Position numbers and translations under genes: made by a program. Shown here one piece after another: positions 16,464 to 24,425 of a DNA stretch of 35,764 nt. Source of the stretch: Polyangiaceae bacterium (GTDB lineage Bacteria > Myxococcota > Polyangia > Polyangiales > Polyangiaceae); the NCBI GenBank assembly GCA_025936205.1, contig JAICTU010000020.1, forward strand, positions 1 to 35,764, in the 5' to 3' direction. Each line of letters starts with the position of its first letter. Within the stretch, counting starts at the first letter, position 1. The notes beneath the pieces were generated by a model. That model was not told the origin of the DNA. It saw only the letters and a list, made by a program, of their open reading frames with translations, and made no database searches.

Positions 16464-17171
16464 ATGGAAAGAACCCACTCGAAATGGCTTGGCATCGCGC
16501 TCGCGCTCACTGCGGCGGCCTTCACGGCCCGCGCTGCGCGCACTGAACCGCAGCCGACCCGCCTGCGCGACCTCTACGGCCTGGCCCGCCCCGGCAAACT
16601 GACCCCCGCCCGCAGCGCGCTCGTCCTCGTCGACTTTCAAAACGAATTCGTCACCGGCGGCTTGCGACTGAGGGCTGCTCCCGCGGCGATCACCCACGCT
16701 GCCGAACTCGCACGCTGGGCACGCCAGAGCGGAATCCTGGTCGTCCTCGTTCAAAACGTCATCGAACGCGCCGACGCCCCCCTCTTCGCTGCCGGCGCCA
16801 AAAACACCGAAATCGTCCCCCAGCTCACCCCCCAGCCCCAGGACCTCATCCTGAAAAAGAACATGGCCGGCGCCTTCTCCCACACCGACTTCGACGAGAC
16901 CCTGCGCCGGCGCGGCATCGACACCCTGATCGTCGGCGGCCTCATGACCCACCTCGCCGTGCTCGTCACCGTCATCGACGCCAGCGTCCGTGGCTACAAA
17001 GTCCTCGTCGCCGCCGACAGCACCGCGACCCGCCCCCTGCCGGCGACTGCCGGCGAACCCGCCATCGACGCACCCACCCTCCACCGCGCTGCCCTCGCCA
17101 CCATGTCCGACCGCTTCGCCGACGTCCTGCGCAGCGACGAGATCCAGCGCCTGCCATTGGCGAAACCGTGA
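16464..17171 (+). CDS. Exported isochorismatase-like protein lacking the catalytic Cys
   Basis: The 235-residue protein starts at ATG 16464 after GGAGG. Residues 1-25 are a signal sequence (KWLGIALALTAAAFTARA), unusual for this normally cytoplasmic family. The cysteine-hydrolase fold begins SALVLVDFQNEFVTGG, with Asp57 in the catalytic position, and Lys132 in KKNMAGAF. In the third triad position, where amidases of the family have Cys (pattern T-H-x-C-V), the protein has Ala165 (GGLMTHLAVLVTVIDASVRGY). True isochorismatases (EntB, PhzD) also lack that Cys and cleave a vinyl ether, so activity is possible, but nicotinamidase-type hydrolysis is not expected. The gene is divergent from the LysR regulator. 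No biosynthesis genes lie next to it. Confidence 0.8.
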   Translation: MERTHSKWLGIALALTAAAFTARAARTEPQPTRLRDLYGLARPGKLTPARSALVLVDFQNEFVTGGLRLRAAPAAITHAAELARWARQSGILVVLVQNVIERADAPLFAAGAKNTEIVPQLTPQPQDLILKKNMAGAFSHTDFDETLRRRGIDTLIVGGLMTHLAVLVTVIDASVRGYKVLVAADSTATRPLPATAGEPAIDAPTLHRAALATMSDRFADVLRSDEIQRLPLAKP

Positions 17172-17720
17172 GCGCCAACTGGCGAAGGGAGAGGGCTCGC
17201 CACCGTACGACACTGCGCACTCCAGAATATGCCCAACGTGCGCAGCCGACGTCACTGCGCGTGCTGTAACCGACGTCTCTAGACGAAACTGTAACTGCCA
17301 CGTGCGAGGCCCGCGACACCACCCGAGCTCAACGAACTTGCACCGCTGGTGCCGGCGTTCAGCGGCGTTCCGTACGACCTAACACTGCTCGCATCGCTGG
17401 GAACCCAAGCACTCAGTCTGAAGGGTACGGCGCTTCTTTTCGCACCGCTCATTCGCAGCGCTTGCCGAGCGAGGTTGAGCGAGGTCGAGCCAGGTCACAG
17501 GGTACTCGAAGCTCGACCGCACGGCAATTTCAGGAAGTCAGCAAGGTCGGCCTGCGCGATATGTCAGGGATGTCTCTGGACAGCTCTGCACCAGCGGAAG
17601 GGATGTCCATGGATCAACCTCTTGGGACCTGGCCCGTTGATCAGGTCGGTAACACCCGTACGTCGCTCGGCGCCATCCATCCGATGAAGCGCGCCAGATT
17701 TCTCTGCTAAATCATGTCAG
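17172..17720. other. 549-bp gap without a recognisable gene
   Basis: Three near-identical decamers (CGAGCGAGGT, TGAGCGAGGT, CGAGCCAGGT) lie at 17466-17495. An open frame ending at 17710 gives an unmatched, low-complexity product and has no ribosome binding site. The base composition is lower in GC than the flanks, which fits non-coding or decayed DNA next to the mobile element. Confidence 0.45.
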
Positions 17721-18454
17721 ATGGCTCGCTCGCGTCAGCTCGCCTTCTCCTTCCGCAGCTGGGGCGGACGGCGCCGAGGGGCAGGCCGTCCGCCGAACGG
17801 GGCCGCGGCGGGCGTCTCGCACTTGCGCCGTCCGTCGCTTTCGCACCGACATCCGGTGCACGTTACGTTGCGGATCATCGCCGGTGTCCCTTCTCTCCGA
17901 GATGGGCGTGTGTTTCCCCGGGTGCGCAGCGCCCTGGCCGCTGCGCAGGATCGCTTTGGTTTTCGGCTCGTGCATTTTTCGGTGCAGAGCAATCACTTGC
18001 ATCTGATCGCAGAGGCCCGCGATCGGCGTTCGCTTTCGTTGGCAATGCAGGGGTTGTCGGTGCGGGTGGCTCGGGCCGTGAATCGGAGGCTCGGACGGCT
18101 TGGTCGTCTGTTTGCCGGCCGGTACCACCGCGCGCGCGCTGAAGACGCCGCGGGCAGTACACTTTGCGCTGCGTTATGTGTTGCTCAACGTGCGCAAGCA
18201 CGCTCGCGCCGGAGCGAGTGGTGCCGCTGCCTGGGCGGATACGCCGGTGGGTTTCGTCGACACGCGCTCTTCAGCGCCGTGGTTCGATGGGTTTCAGCGC
18301 CCGGGCGAGCTCGCGTTTGGCGCGCGGGGCGCGCGCGGAGTGGCGCGCTTCATCCCAGCTGGACGCGCCAGTGGTGGCGGCACGAACGTGGCTGCTGCTC
18401 CATGGTAGCGAGCGTCACGGTGGGTTCGATGTCGACGATGTGCCGCCGGCTTGA
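17721..18454 (+). pseudogene. Frameshifted REP-associated (RAYT/Y1-type) transposase
   Basis: Three overlapping frames together make one TnpA_REP-like protein of about 245 residues. Frame 1 (17721-18128) begins MARSRQLAFSFRSWGGRRRGAGRP and has HPVHVTLRI and the HUH motif NHLHLIAEA, ending FAGRYH. At 18129 an extra C shifts it; ARALKTPRAVHFALRYVLLNVRKHA and SSAPWFDGF follow. A second shift between 18300 and 18370 leads to DAPVVAARTWLLLHGSERHGGFDVDDVPPA, the usual C-terminus, with TGA at 18452-18454. At the place where related transposases carry Tyr near an N-R pair, the sequence reads VARAVNRR, with no Tyr; this is from memory and should be aligned. RAYTs act on REP hairpins, and one such hairpin follows directly. 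Confidence 0.8.
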
Positions 18455-18487
18455 GGTTGGAGGCGGTGCAACCGCCTTCAACCTCAA
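18451..18487. repeat. REP-like hairpin at the end of the RAYT gene
   Basis: A 17-bp arm, TTGAGGTTGGAGGCGGT (18451-18467), pairs with ACCGCCTTCAACCTCAA (18471-18487), with one mismatch and a 3-nt loop. It overlaps the transposase stop codon. RAYT genes are usually flanked by the REP hairpins they process. No second copy was found by eye inside the window; it could also act as a terminator. Confidence 0.55.
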
Positions 18488-19136
18488 TCCGGCGCTGACG
18501 TCCGGCGTCGCGCAGCGGACACTCCTGGTGGCTTGCAGGGTCGTGAAACGGCGAGCCCATTCGCAACGCAGTTCCAGCGCCGGATGACACCAGTGCTCGC
18601 GCGCTCGGGGATTCGCTCTTCATGGGGCTGGGGCGAGCCGTGTTTCGCAACGTCAATCGCGCCACTGTGGCACGCCGACTCCGCCGCGCCTTGGATGTGG
18701 TGCGCCGGGGGCTGCGCAAGCAATTGAGCGTGCTTTATCCGCGTGAAGACTCGAGGGCGCTGGACGGGATCGCGCTCGCGGCCTGCCACGAGCTCATCCC
18801 GGACCCGGCAGTCCTCCTTCAGGAGCCGACGTTGTCTACACCGGATTCACCGGCGAAGACGCACTATGTTGCGCGCTGCTCTGAAAGCGGCATCGGCTTT
18901 CCGAAGAGTCTCTATTTCGTACTCAATCCCGGCCAGTGCGTGCCCCTGTCATGAGTGGGCAATCCTCGTGGGTCGCAAGGTCGTAAAGCACCGAGCCAAA
19001 CCTGCACTCGTGACGTTTGCTGCCGCGCCGTCCCTCGCGCATCGTGCCAGGACGCTTCGCATGCCTTCCTGTCGCGCCGCGCCGTCAGGGCTGGCCGACG
19101 CGCGACGGCCTCGTCGCCAGGATGCGCCCTCTGCCC
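18455..19136. other. Stretch with one weak hypothetical frame
   Basis: After the REP-like hairpin no recognisable gene is seen except a weak frame at 18622-18954. The 180 bp before the LigD polymerase stop (18955-19136) show no motif. Confidence 0.4.
18622..18954 (+). CDS. Weak hypothetical protein
   Basis: The 110-residue frame (MGLGRAVFRNVNRATVARRLRRALDVV...) has a high G+C share in third codon positions in its first half, as real genes here do, and an Arg-rich start that could be a helix. The second half is less biased. There is no good ribosome binding site and no recognised family. It may be a fragment of a longer gene or chance. Confidence 0.2.
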   Translation: MGLGRAVFRNVNRATVARRLRRALDVVRRGLRKQLSVLYPREDSRALDGIALAACHELIPDPAVLLQEPTLSTPDSPAKTHYVARCSESGIGFPKSLYFVLNPGQCVPLS

Positions 19137-20099
19137 TCAGCTACGTCGCTTGCGCGGCTTGGGCCTGCGTGTGGTGGCGGCGAGCGAGCTGTCCCAATCT
19201 TCCGGTGAGAGCTGTGTCTCCAGTCGTTGCAAGGGTGCGACGATGGATTGTGGCTGCCGGTGTAGCTCCGCCCAGGGGTCGCCGGTGCATTGGACTCGTT
19301 GGGCCATGGCGCGGAGCGTGAAGCTCTGGGGTTGGGCTTCGCCGTGCTCGACTTCGAGCCAGGTGCAGGGGGCGGAGATGGGCGCGCCGGGGCGGGGGCG
19401 GACCGCATAGGCCGCGGCGAAGGTGGCGCCGGGGCCGCTGCGGCCGGTGTCGATCAGGATGCGTCCGGCGCGTTCGGTCTTGAGGAATTCTTGGGTGAGG
19501 AGCGCTGGGTGGCGTTTGGCGAGCAGGGCTCCGATGCCGTGGGTGAAGCGCCAGAGTTGTTCGTAGCCGGTCCGTGCTTCGAGGGGGACGACGATATGGA
19601 AGCCTTTGGAGCCGGAGGTTTTGATCCAGCTCGGTAGGCCGAGCTCTTCGAGCAGGGCGCGAACGGCGAGCGCCGCCGCTCGGAGCTCTGTCGGATCTTC
19701 GCGGGAGGGGTCGAGGTCGAGGACGCACAGGTCCGGTTGGTCGAGGGTCGGGTAGCGAGAGGACCAGACGTGGGGGGTGATGCAGTTCTGGTTGGCGAGC
19801 CACGCCAGGGAGCGGGCGTCGTCGATCAGTGGGTAGTGGACGGGGCCCTGTTTGTGCGTGACCTCGACGCGCTTCAGCCATTCGGGGAAGCCGGTCGCGA
19901 CGTTCTTCTGGAGAAAGCCTTTGCGTTCGATGCCCGCGGGGAAGCGTTCCATGGTCACGGGGCGGCCCGCCAGGTGCGGGAGCATCAGCGGCGCCATCGC
20001 TTCGTAGTAGGCCGCGAGCTCGCCTTTGGTGATGCCGTCGGCAGGGAACAACAGCTTTTCGGGATGCGTGATCATGTCCGCGTTGGCTGCGTAGCTCAT
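19137..20099 (-). CDS. ligD: LigD polymerase (primase-like) domain protein
   Basis: The 320-residue protein is the stand-alone polymerase domain of the bacterial end-joining ligase LigD. It would fill gaps and add nucleotides at double-strand breaks. The N-terminus (THPEKLLFPADGITKGELAAYYEAMAPLMLPHL) is typical. The two catalytic Asp lie in LDLDPS (128, 130), followed by SGSKGFHIVVPL and the GRSGPGATFAAAYAVRPRPGAPIS segment. It ends in a basic tail (TRRPKPRKRRS). Its start ATG overlaps the stop of the ligase gene by 4 bp (ATGA), so translation is coupled. In many bacteria this domain is fused to the ligase and a nuclease domain; here it is separate, and no nuclease domain or Ku is seen in the window. 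Confidence 0.9.
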   Translation of the reverse strand: MSYAANADMITHPEKLLFPADGITKGELAAYYEAMAPLMLPHLAGRPVTMERFPAGIERKGFLQKNVATGFPEWLKRVEVTHKQGPVHYPLIDDARSLAWLANQNCITPHVWSSRYPTLDQPDLCVLDLDPSREDPTELRAAALAVRALLEELGLPSWIKTSGSKGFHIVVPLEARTGYEQLWRFTHGIGALLAKRHPALLTQEFLKTERAGRILIDTGRSGPGATFAAAYAVRPRPGAPISAPCTWLEVEHGEAQPQSFTLRAMAQRVQCTGDPWAELHRQPQSIVAPLQRLETQLSPEDWDSSLAATTRRPKPRKRRS

Positions 20100-20980
20100 G
20101 GCGTCTCTCGCACAACGTCGCGGGCGTTTTTGTCTTCACGCACGCCGACCAGGCGTGGGTGGCGCAGTTTACCGTGGGTGGTCCATTCCATGAAGGCGAC
20201 CTGGACCACGAGCTCGGGGCGGACCCAGTGCACGCGCAGGCGCGGCAAACCTTGCGCGCGCGTGAAGGGTGTCTCGGGTAGCTCGAGGGTGTCGAGGCGT
20301 TCGCGCAGCTCGAGCAGGAGCCGTGTGTCGAAGCCGGTGCCGACCTTGCCCGCGAAGACGAAATCGTCCGCTTCGTGGTAGCCGACCAGGAGCGCGCCGA
20401 GGCCGCGGCGTTTGCCCTCGGGTTCGGTGAAGCCGCCCACGACGAGCTCCTGCGAGGCTTCGCATTTCATCTTGAGCCAGTGGGGCGATCGGCGGTGCTC
20501 GTAGCGGGAGTCGCGGCGCTTGGCGATCACCCCCTCCCAGCCTTCGCGGCACGCGCGCTCCCAGGGCGCCGGGTCGTCGACGCGCTCCACGAGCTGCAAG
20601 GGCGGTGTCAGCGGCAAGGCAGCGAGCGATGCTCTGCGCTGCTCCAGCGGGAGGGCCGTGAGGTCGCGTCCGTCGAGCCAGAGTACGTCGAAGAGATGGT
20701 AGCCGAGTTCGCGCGCGCCGCCCCAGACGCCCAGGGCCTCTCCGTCCAGGATCGCGTCGGACACCGGCAAGGCCGCGAGCGCCGCAACGAAGTCGGGGTA
20801 GTGGTGGTTCTGGTCGAGGCGGTTGCGCGAGAGCAGGCGCACGGCGTGGCCCTGTTTGAAGGCGAGCAGGCGGATGCCGTCCAGCTTGCGCTCGAACAGC
20901 CATTCGGGGGCCGTGAAGCGCTCTCGCGTCAGGGTGGCCGCCATCGGTTCGAGCCAGTCCGGAAAGGGGCCGTCGGCCAT
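20096..20980 (-). CDS. ATP-dependent DNA ligase (LigD ligase domain)
   Basis: The 294-residue protein seals DNA nicks. The ATP-binding Lys32 lies in the motif FERKLDGIRLL (KxDG); later motifs include DAILDGEALGV (motif III), EGVIAKRRDSRYEHRRSPHWLKMKC (motifs IV-V) and an OB-fold end with VVQVAFMEWTTHGKLRHPRLVGVREDK. It is the size of the catalytic core alone. It is the first gene of a two-gene unit with the polymerase domain, overlapping it by 4 bp. Ku was not found, so use in non-homologous end joining is likely but depends on a distant gene. Confidence 0.9.
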   Translation of the reverse strand: MADGPFPDWLEPMAATLTRERFTAPEWLFERKLDGIRLLAFKQGHAVRLLSRNRLDQNHHYPDFVAALAALPVSDAILDGEALGVWGGARELGYHLFDVLWLDGRDLTALPLEQRRASLAALPLTPPLQLVERVDDPAPWERACREGWEGVIAKRRDSRYEHRRSPHWLKMKCEASQELVVGGFTEPEGKRRGLGALLVGYHEADDFVFAGKVGTGFDTRLLLELRERLDTLELPETPFTRAQGLPRLRVHWVRPELVVQVAFMEWTTHGKLRHPRLVGVREDKNARDVVRETP

Positions 20981-21119
20981 GTGTCAGCGTAGCTCGAGTG
21001 GCGAAAATGCCAGCCGCTCGGGCACACTCTATTTCAGTATTCAGCGAAATGCCCGAGGCAAAACACCGCTGTTTCTTCGCACATGTTCAGAGGAACGGGC
21101 GAGCGCCGTTGACTCTGTC

Positions 21120-23300
21120 GTGGGGGGGGACGGCGGAAAGATCTTGCTCGTCGATGACGAGCCAATGATCCGGGTGCTCGTGGCTCGGCAGTTGAGCCGG
21201 CTGGGGTTTACTCCGGTCGTGGCCGCCACCGCCGAGGAGGCGCTGGCGCTGTCGCAGAACGAGCGCTTCCGCGTGGTGATCACGGATCTGCAGATGGCGG
21301 GCATGGGCGGGATCGCGCTGCTGCAGCACCTGAGCCCCATTCAGCCTCAGGCACGCTTTCTGGTGCTGACCGGGCGCGGCTTCGTCAACGAGGAGCTGTT
21401 GCCGCGAGGACACCGCATCCGGGTGTTCCAGAAGCCGTGGGACGAGAGTGAGCTGGCCGACGCCGTGCGGGGCACCGATTGCGGCGCGATCTCCACCATT
21501 CCCCCACCCCATTCGGTTTCGCACCGTCCGAAGACGCATGTGCTGCTGATCGAAGCCGATGCCAGCGACGCCTTCGCCTTCAGCAGCGAACTGGACCTGC
21601 GTCATCCAGGCGAGTTCGTGGCGACCGTCGCCTCCGATCTGGTGACGGCGCGGCTGTTGATCGAGCGTCAGGCGCCCGATGTGATCGCCTTTGATATCGA
21701 GCAGCCCGATGCGGCAGGGTTGCAGGCGATCGCGCGATTGCAGAGTGAAGCCCCACAGCTGGGAGTGGTGGTGTTGACCGCTTCCGACGATCCGGAGTTC
21801 GCGCTGCAAGCCATTCGCGCCGGCGCGCAGGACTGCCTGGTGAAGGGCCTGCCCGGTTGCGATGTGGGGCGCGCGCTGCGCCACGCAGAGGAGCGCAAGC
21901 GCGCCGAGCGGCGGCTCGCGGCCATTGCCTTCCACGATCCGTTGACCGGGCTCGCCAATCGCACGCTGTTCCGGCAGGCGCTGGCGCGCGCCGCGGCGTT
22001 CGCCAAGCGCTCGCACAGTCACTTCGGCGTTCTGGTGCTGGACCTGGATCGTTTCAAGTTCATCAACGACTCGCTCGGGCACGACGCGGGCGACGGCTAC
22101 TTGCAGGAGGTCGCGCAGCGCCTGCAAGTGGCCGTGCGCGAGACCGATACCGTGGCGCGTCTGGGCGGTGACGAGTTTGCGGTGCTCGCGACGCCGCTCG
22201 CGCACGCCGAGGACATCGAGCCGCTGGCAGACCGCATCTTGAGCGAGTTGCGGCGGCCGCTGGAGCTGGCCGGCACTCGCATCCAGCCCACGGCCAGCAT
22301 CGGCGCGGCCATCTTTCCGGACTCCGGCAAGGACAGCGATACGCTGCTCTCGGCCGCGGATGCCGCCATGTACGTGGTCAAGGAGAGTGGGCGGAACGGC
22401 GTGCATGTGCACGGGGTCGAGCTGAAGCGGCGCGTGGCGCATCGCCTGATGCTCGAGCAACAGATTCGGCAAGCGATCGAGTTGAACGAGTTCCGCTTGT
22501 TCTATCAGCCGCAGGTCTCGCTGGCCGAGGACTTTCTGGCGGCCGAGGCGCTGCTGCGCTGGCTCCCCGAGGGCGCGCCCGTGGTCGAGGCGCACGAGTT
22601 CGTGGCCATCCTCGAGGATACCGGGCTGATCCTGGAGCTGGGCCCCTGGATCATCGAGACCGCTTGCCAGCAGCTGCGTGACTGGCGCCGCGCGGGGCAC
22701 TGGGTGGATCGGGTGGCGATCAACATCTCCGCGCGGCAGGTGATCAGCCGAGATTTCGTGCCGCGCCTGCTGCGGCTCACACGCCAGGCGGAGCTCGAGT
22801 GCAGCTCGATCGAGCTGGAGCTGACGGAAAGCACGCTGCTGCGCGATACGGACCAGATCCACGCGGTGCTCGAGGAGCTCGCCGGCCACGGCTATCGGTT
22901 GGCCCTCGACGACTTTGGTACCGGCTACTGCTCGCTGGCCTACCTGAAGAACTTCCCCATCAGCACGTTGAAGCTGGATCGCAGCTTCGTCCAACCGATG
23001 GCGACCGACCCGCATTGCCGCAACCTGGTGGGCGGCATCATCCAGCTCGCGCATCGGCTCGGGCTACCGGTGGTGGCCGAGGGCGTCGAGAGCAGAGAGC
23101 AGCTGGAGCTGCTGCGCAGCGACCAGTGCGGCTTACTGCAAGGTTATCTGTTCGGCGCGGCACTGCCGCCGGAGGAGTTCGCGCTCACGACGCAGCGGCT
23201 GCCCTGGGCGGAAGGCGGGGGGAGCTCCGGGCTCGTCTCTCGTCGGGTGCCGCGAGCGCCGGAGTCCGTGCAGCCGCAACGGCGCTCGGGGAAGAGCTGA
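21120..23300 (+). CDS. REC-REC-GGDEF-EAL c-di-GMP signalling protein
   Basis: The 726-residue protein makes and/or degrades c-di-GMP. GTG 21120 was chosen because conservation begins a few residues later (GGKILLVDDEP); the open frame runs further upstream across the ligase start, with no better start. Domain order: receiver 1 (residues ~5-118, phospho-Asp56 in ITDLQM), receiver 2 (~135-255, Asp192 in IAFDIEQPD), GGDEF (~270-435, with HDPLTGLANR and intact GGDEF at 349-353), and EAL (~450-700, with EALLRW at 476, NISARQV, ELTE, DDFGTGY and AEGVE). Both catalytic motifs are complete. Two tandem receivers are less common than one. No histidine kinase lies next to it. A stand-alone EAL gene follows 101 bp later. 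Confidence 0.85.
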   Translation: MGGDGGKILLVDDEPMIRVLVARQLSRLGFTPVVAATAEEALALSQNERFRVVITDLQMAGMGGIALLQHLSPIQPQARFLVLTGRGFVNEELLPRGHRIRVFQKPWDESELADAVRGTDCGAISTIPPPHSVSHRPKTHVLLIEADASDAFAFSSELDLRHPGEFVATVASDLVTARLLIERQAPDVIAFDIEQPDAAGLQAIARLQSEAPQLGVVVLTASDDPEFALQAIRAGAQDCLVKGLPGCDVGRALRHAEERKRAERRLAAIAFHDPLTGLANRTLFRQALARAAAFAKRSHSHFGVLVLDLDRFKFINDSLGHDAGDGYLQEVAQRLQVAVRETDTVARLGGDEFAVLATPLAHAEDIEPLADRILSELRRPLELAGTRIQPTASIGAAIFPDSGKDSDTLLSAADAAMYVVKESGRNGVHVHGVELKRRVAHRLMLEQQIRQAIELNEFRLFYQPQVSLAEDFLAAEALLRWLPEGAPVVEAHEFVAILEDTGLILELGPWIIETACQQLRDWRRAGHWVDRVAINISARQVISRDFVPRLLRLTRQAELECSSIELELTESTLLRDTDQIHAVLEELAGHGYRLALDDFGTGYCSLAYLKNFPISTLKLDRSFVQPMATDPHCRNLVGGIIQLAHRLGLPVVAEGVESREQLELLRSDQCGLLQGYLFGAALPPEEFALTTQRLPWAEGGGSSGLVSRRVPRAPESVQPQRRSGKS

Positions 23301-23401
23301 GCCCCGCGCAACCACCAGCAGGGGTGAACAGGCAGGCGCTCGGACCTCGAGCTGGAATGCCGTTCTCCGCCAAAGGCTAGCTCACTGTTCGGGCCCCCGA
23401 A

Positions 23402-24331
23402 ATGATACCGAAGCACCTGCGCTGGACACAGAACAACGAGCTCGCGCGCTCCACGCCCGCGCAGGAGCCCGCCGCGGATGCGGTTCTGGTCCGCGACCTG
23501 ACCAGCGAGCAGATCGGGGTCGTCTATCAGCCGATCGTGGATGCGCACTCGGGGGAGTTGTTCGCACACGAGGTGCTCGTGCGGTGTACGGTGTCCGCGC
23601 TGCAGCCACCGCCGAAGCTGTTTCAGCACGCCGTCGAGGAGCGCGCCTGCGGCAGGCTGGGCCGCCTGATCCGCGAGAAGGCGGTCGCCTCGGCCGTTGG
23701 GGCGCCGTTGTTCCTCAACATCCATCCCGACGAGCTCACCGAGCGCTGGCTGGTGCGTCCGGATGATCCGATCGGGTTCTGCCCGCAAGCCGTGTTTCTG
23801 GAGATCACCGAGACCGCGGCGTTCCAGAACCATGCCCTGTGCGACAGCGTCTTACGCGAGGTCTGCACGCGCACCCACGCCCAGCTGGTGATCGATGACT
23901 TCGGCGCCGGCCACTCCAATCTGACCCGCCTTCTGGACCTCGATCCCGCGATCGTGAAGCTGGATCTGGCGCTGGTGCGCGACGTGCAGAGCTCGCCGAA
24001 GAAGCGTGCCGTTGTCCGCTCCGTGACGGCGCTCTGCCATGAACTGGGGGCCAAGGTTGTCGCCGAGGGCATCGAGAGCGAGCACGAGCTCACTTGCTTG
24101 CAGGACCTCGGAGTCGACTACCTTCAAGGCTATCTGCTCGGGCGCCCGGCGAATCCGGCTCCAGAGATCAGCTGGCCCGCGTCCGTGCCTCGTACTCCCG
24201 TGCCAAAGTCGGCTCCCGCGCAGCGGACGCGCACGCCGGAGCGACCCCGAGCGGCCGTGGCAGCGGCTCCGATCAGCGGAGAAGTGCCAAAGCGGGTTGT
24301 GCCACCGCCCCGTCCTCGTGGGCTGAGGTAG
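23402..24331 (+). CDS. EAL-domain c-di-GMP phosphodiesterase
   Basis: The 309-residue protein consists of an EAL domain at about residues 35-255 plus a Pro/Arg-rich tail. The signature is EVL rather than EAL (AHEVLVR, Glu57), but the key residues are kept: NIHP (Asn), EITET (Glu), DDFGAGHSN (two Asp), KLDLALV (Lys), AEGIE (Glu) and LQGYLLG (Gln). It is therefore probably active on c-di-GMP. No signal peptide or sensor domain is seen. The tail (TPVPKSAPAQRTRTPERPRAAV) is disordered. No clear ribosome binding site precedes ATG 23402. It may be cotranscribed with the gene before it. Confidence 0.8.
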   Translation: MIPKHLRWTQNNELARSTPAQEPAADAVLVRDLTSEQIGVVYQPIVDAHSGELFAHEVLVRCTVSALQPPPKLFQHAVEERACGRLGRLIREKAVASAVGAPLFLNIHPDELTERWLVRPDDPIGFCPQAVFLEITETAAFQNHALCDSVLREVCTRTHAQLVIDDFGAGHSNLTRLLDLDPAIVKLDLALVRDVQSSPKKRAVVRSVTALCHELGAKVVAEGIESEHELTCLQDLGVDYLQGYLLGRPANPAPEISWPASVPRTPVPKSAPAQRTRTPERPRAAVAAAPISGEVPKRVVPPPRPRGLR

Positions 24332-24425
24332 TAGCGACCAGCTGCGCCGCGAGGGCGCTCAGAGAGCGGCTCGTGCATCCGTTCAGAGACGTCGACGCCC
24401 TGCTCCAGCGGCGGGCGTATAGAGC

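Noticed and set aside
17462..17710. Small open frame before the RAYT gene
   Set aside because: No domain, no start signal and weak codon bias; probably chance.
18128..18131. Programmed ribosomal frameshift in the RAYT gene
   Set aside because: The site is not a slippery heptamer, a second shift follows, and both look like ordinary indels.
21087..23054. Open frame opposite the GGDEF-EAL gene
   Set aside because: Composition is biased to Arg, Gln, Leu and His with no domain, whereas the plus strand carries clear catalytic motifs.
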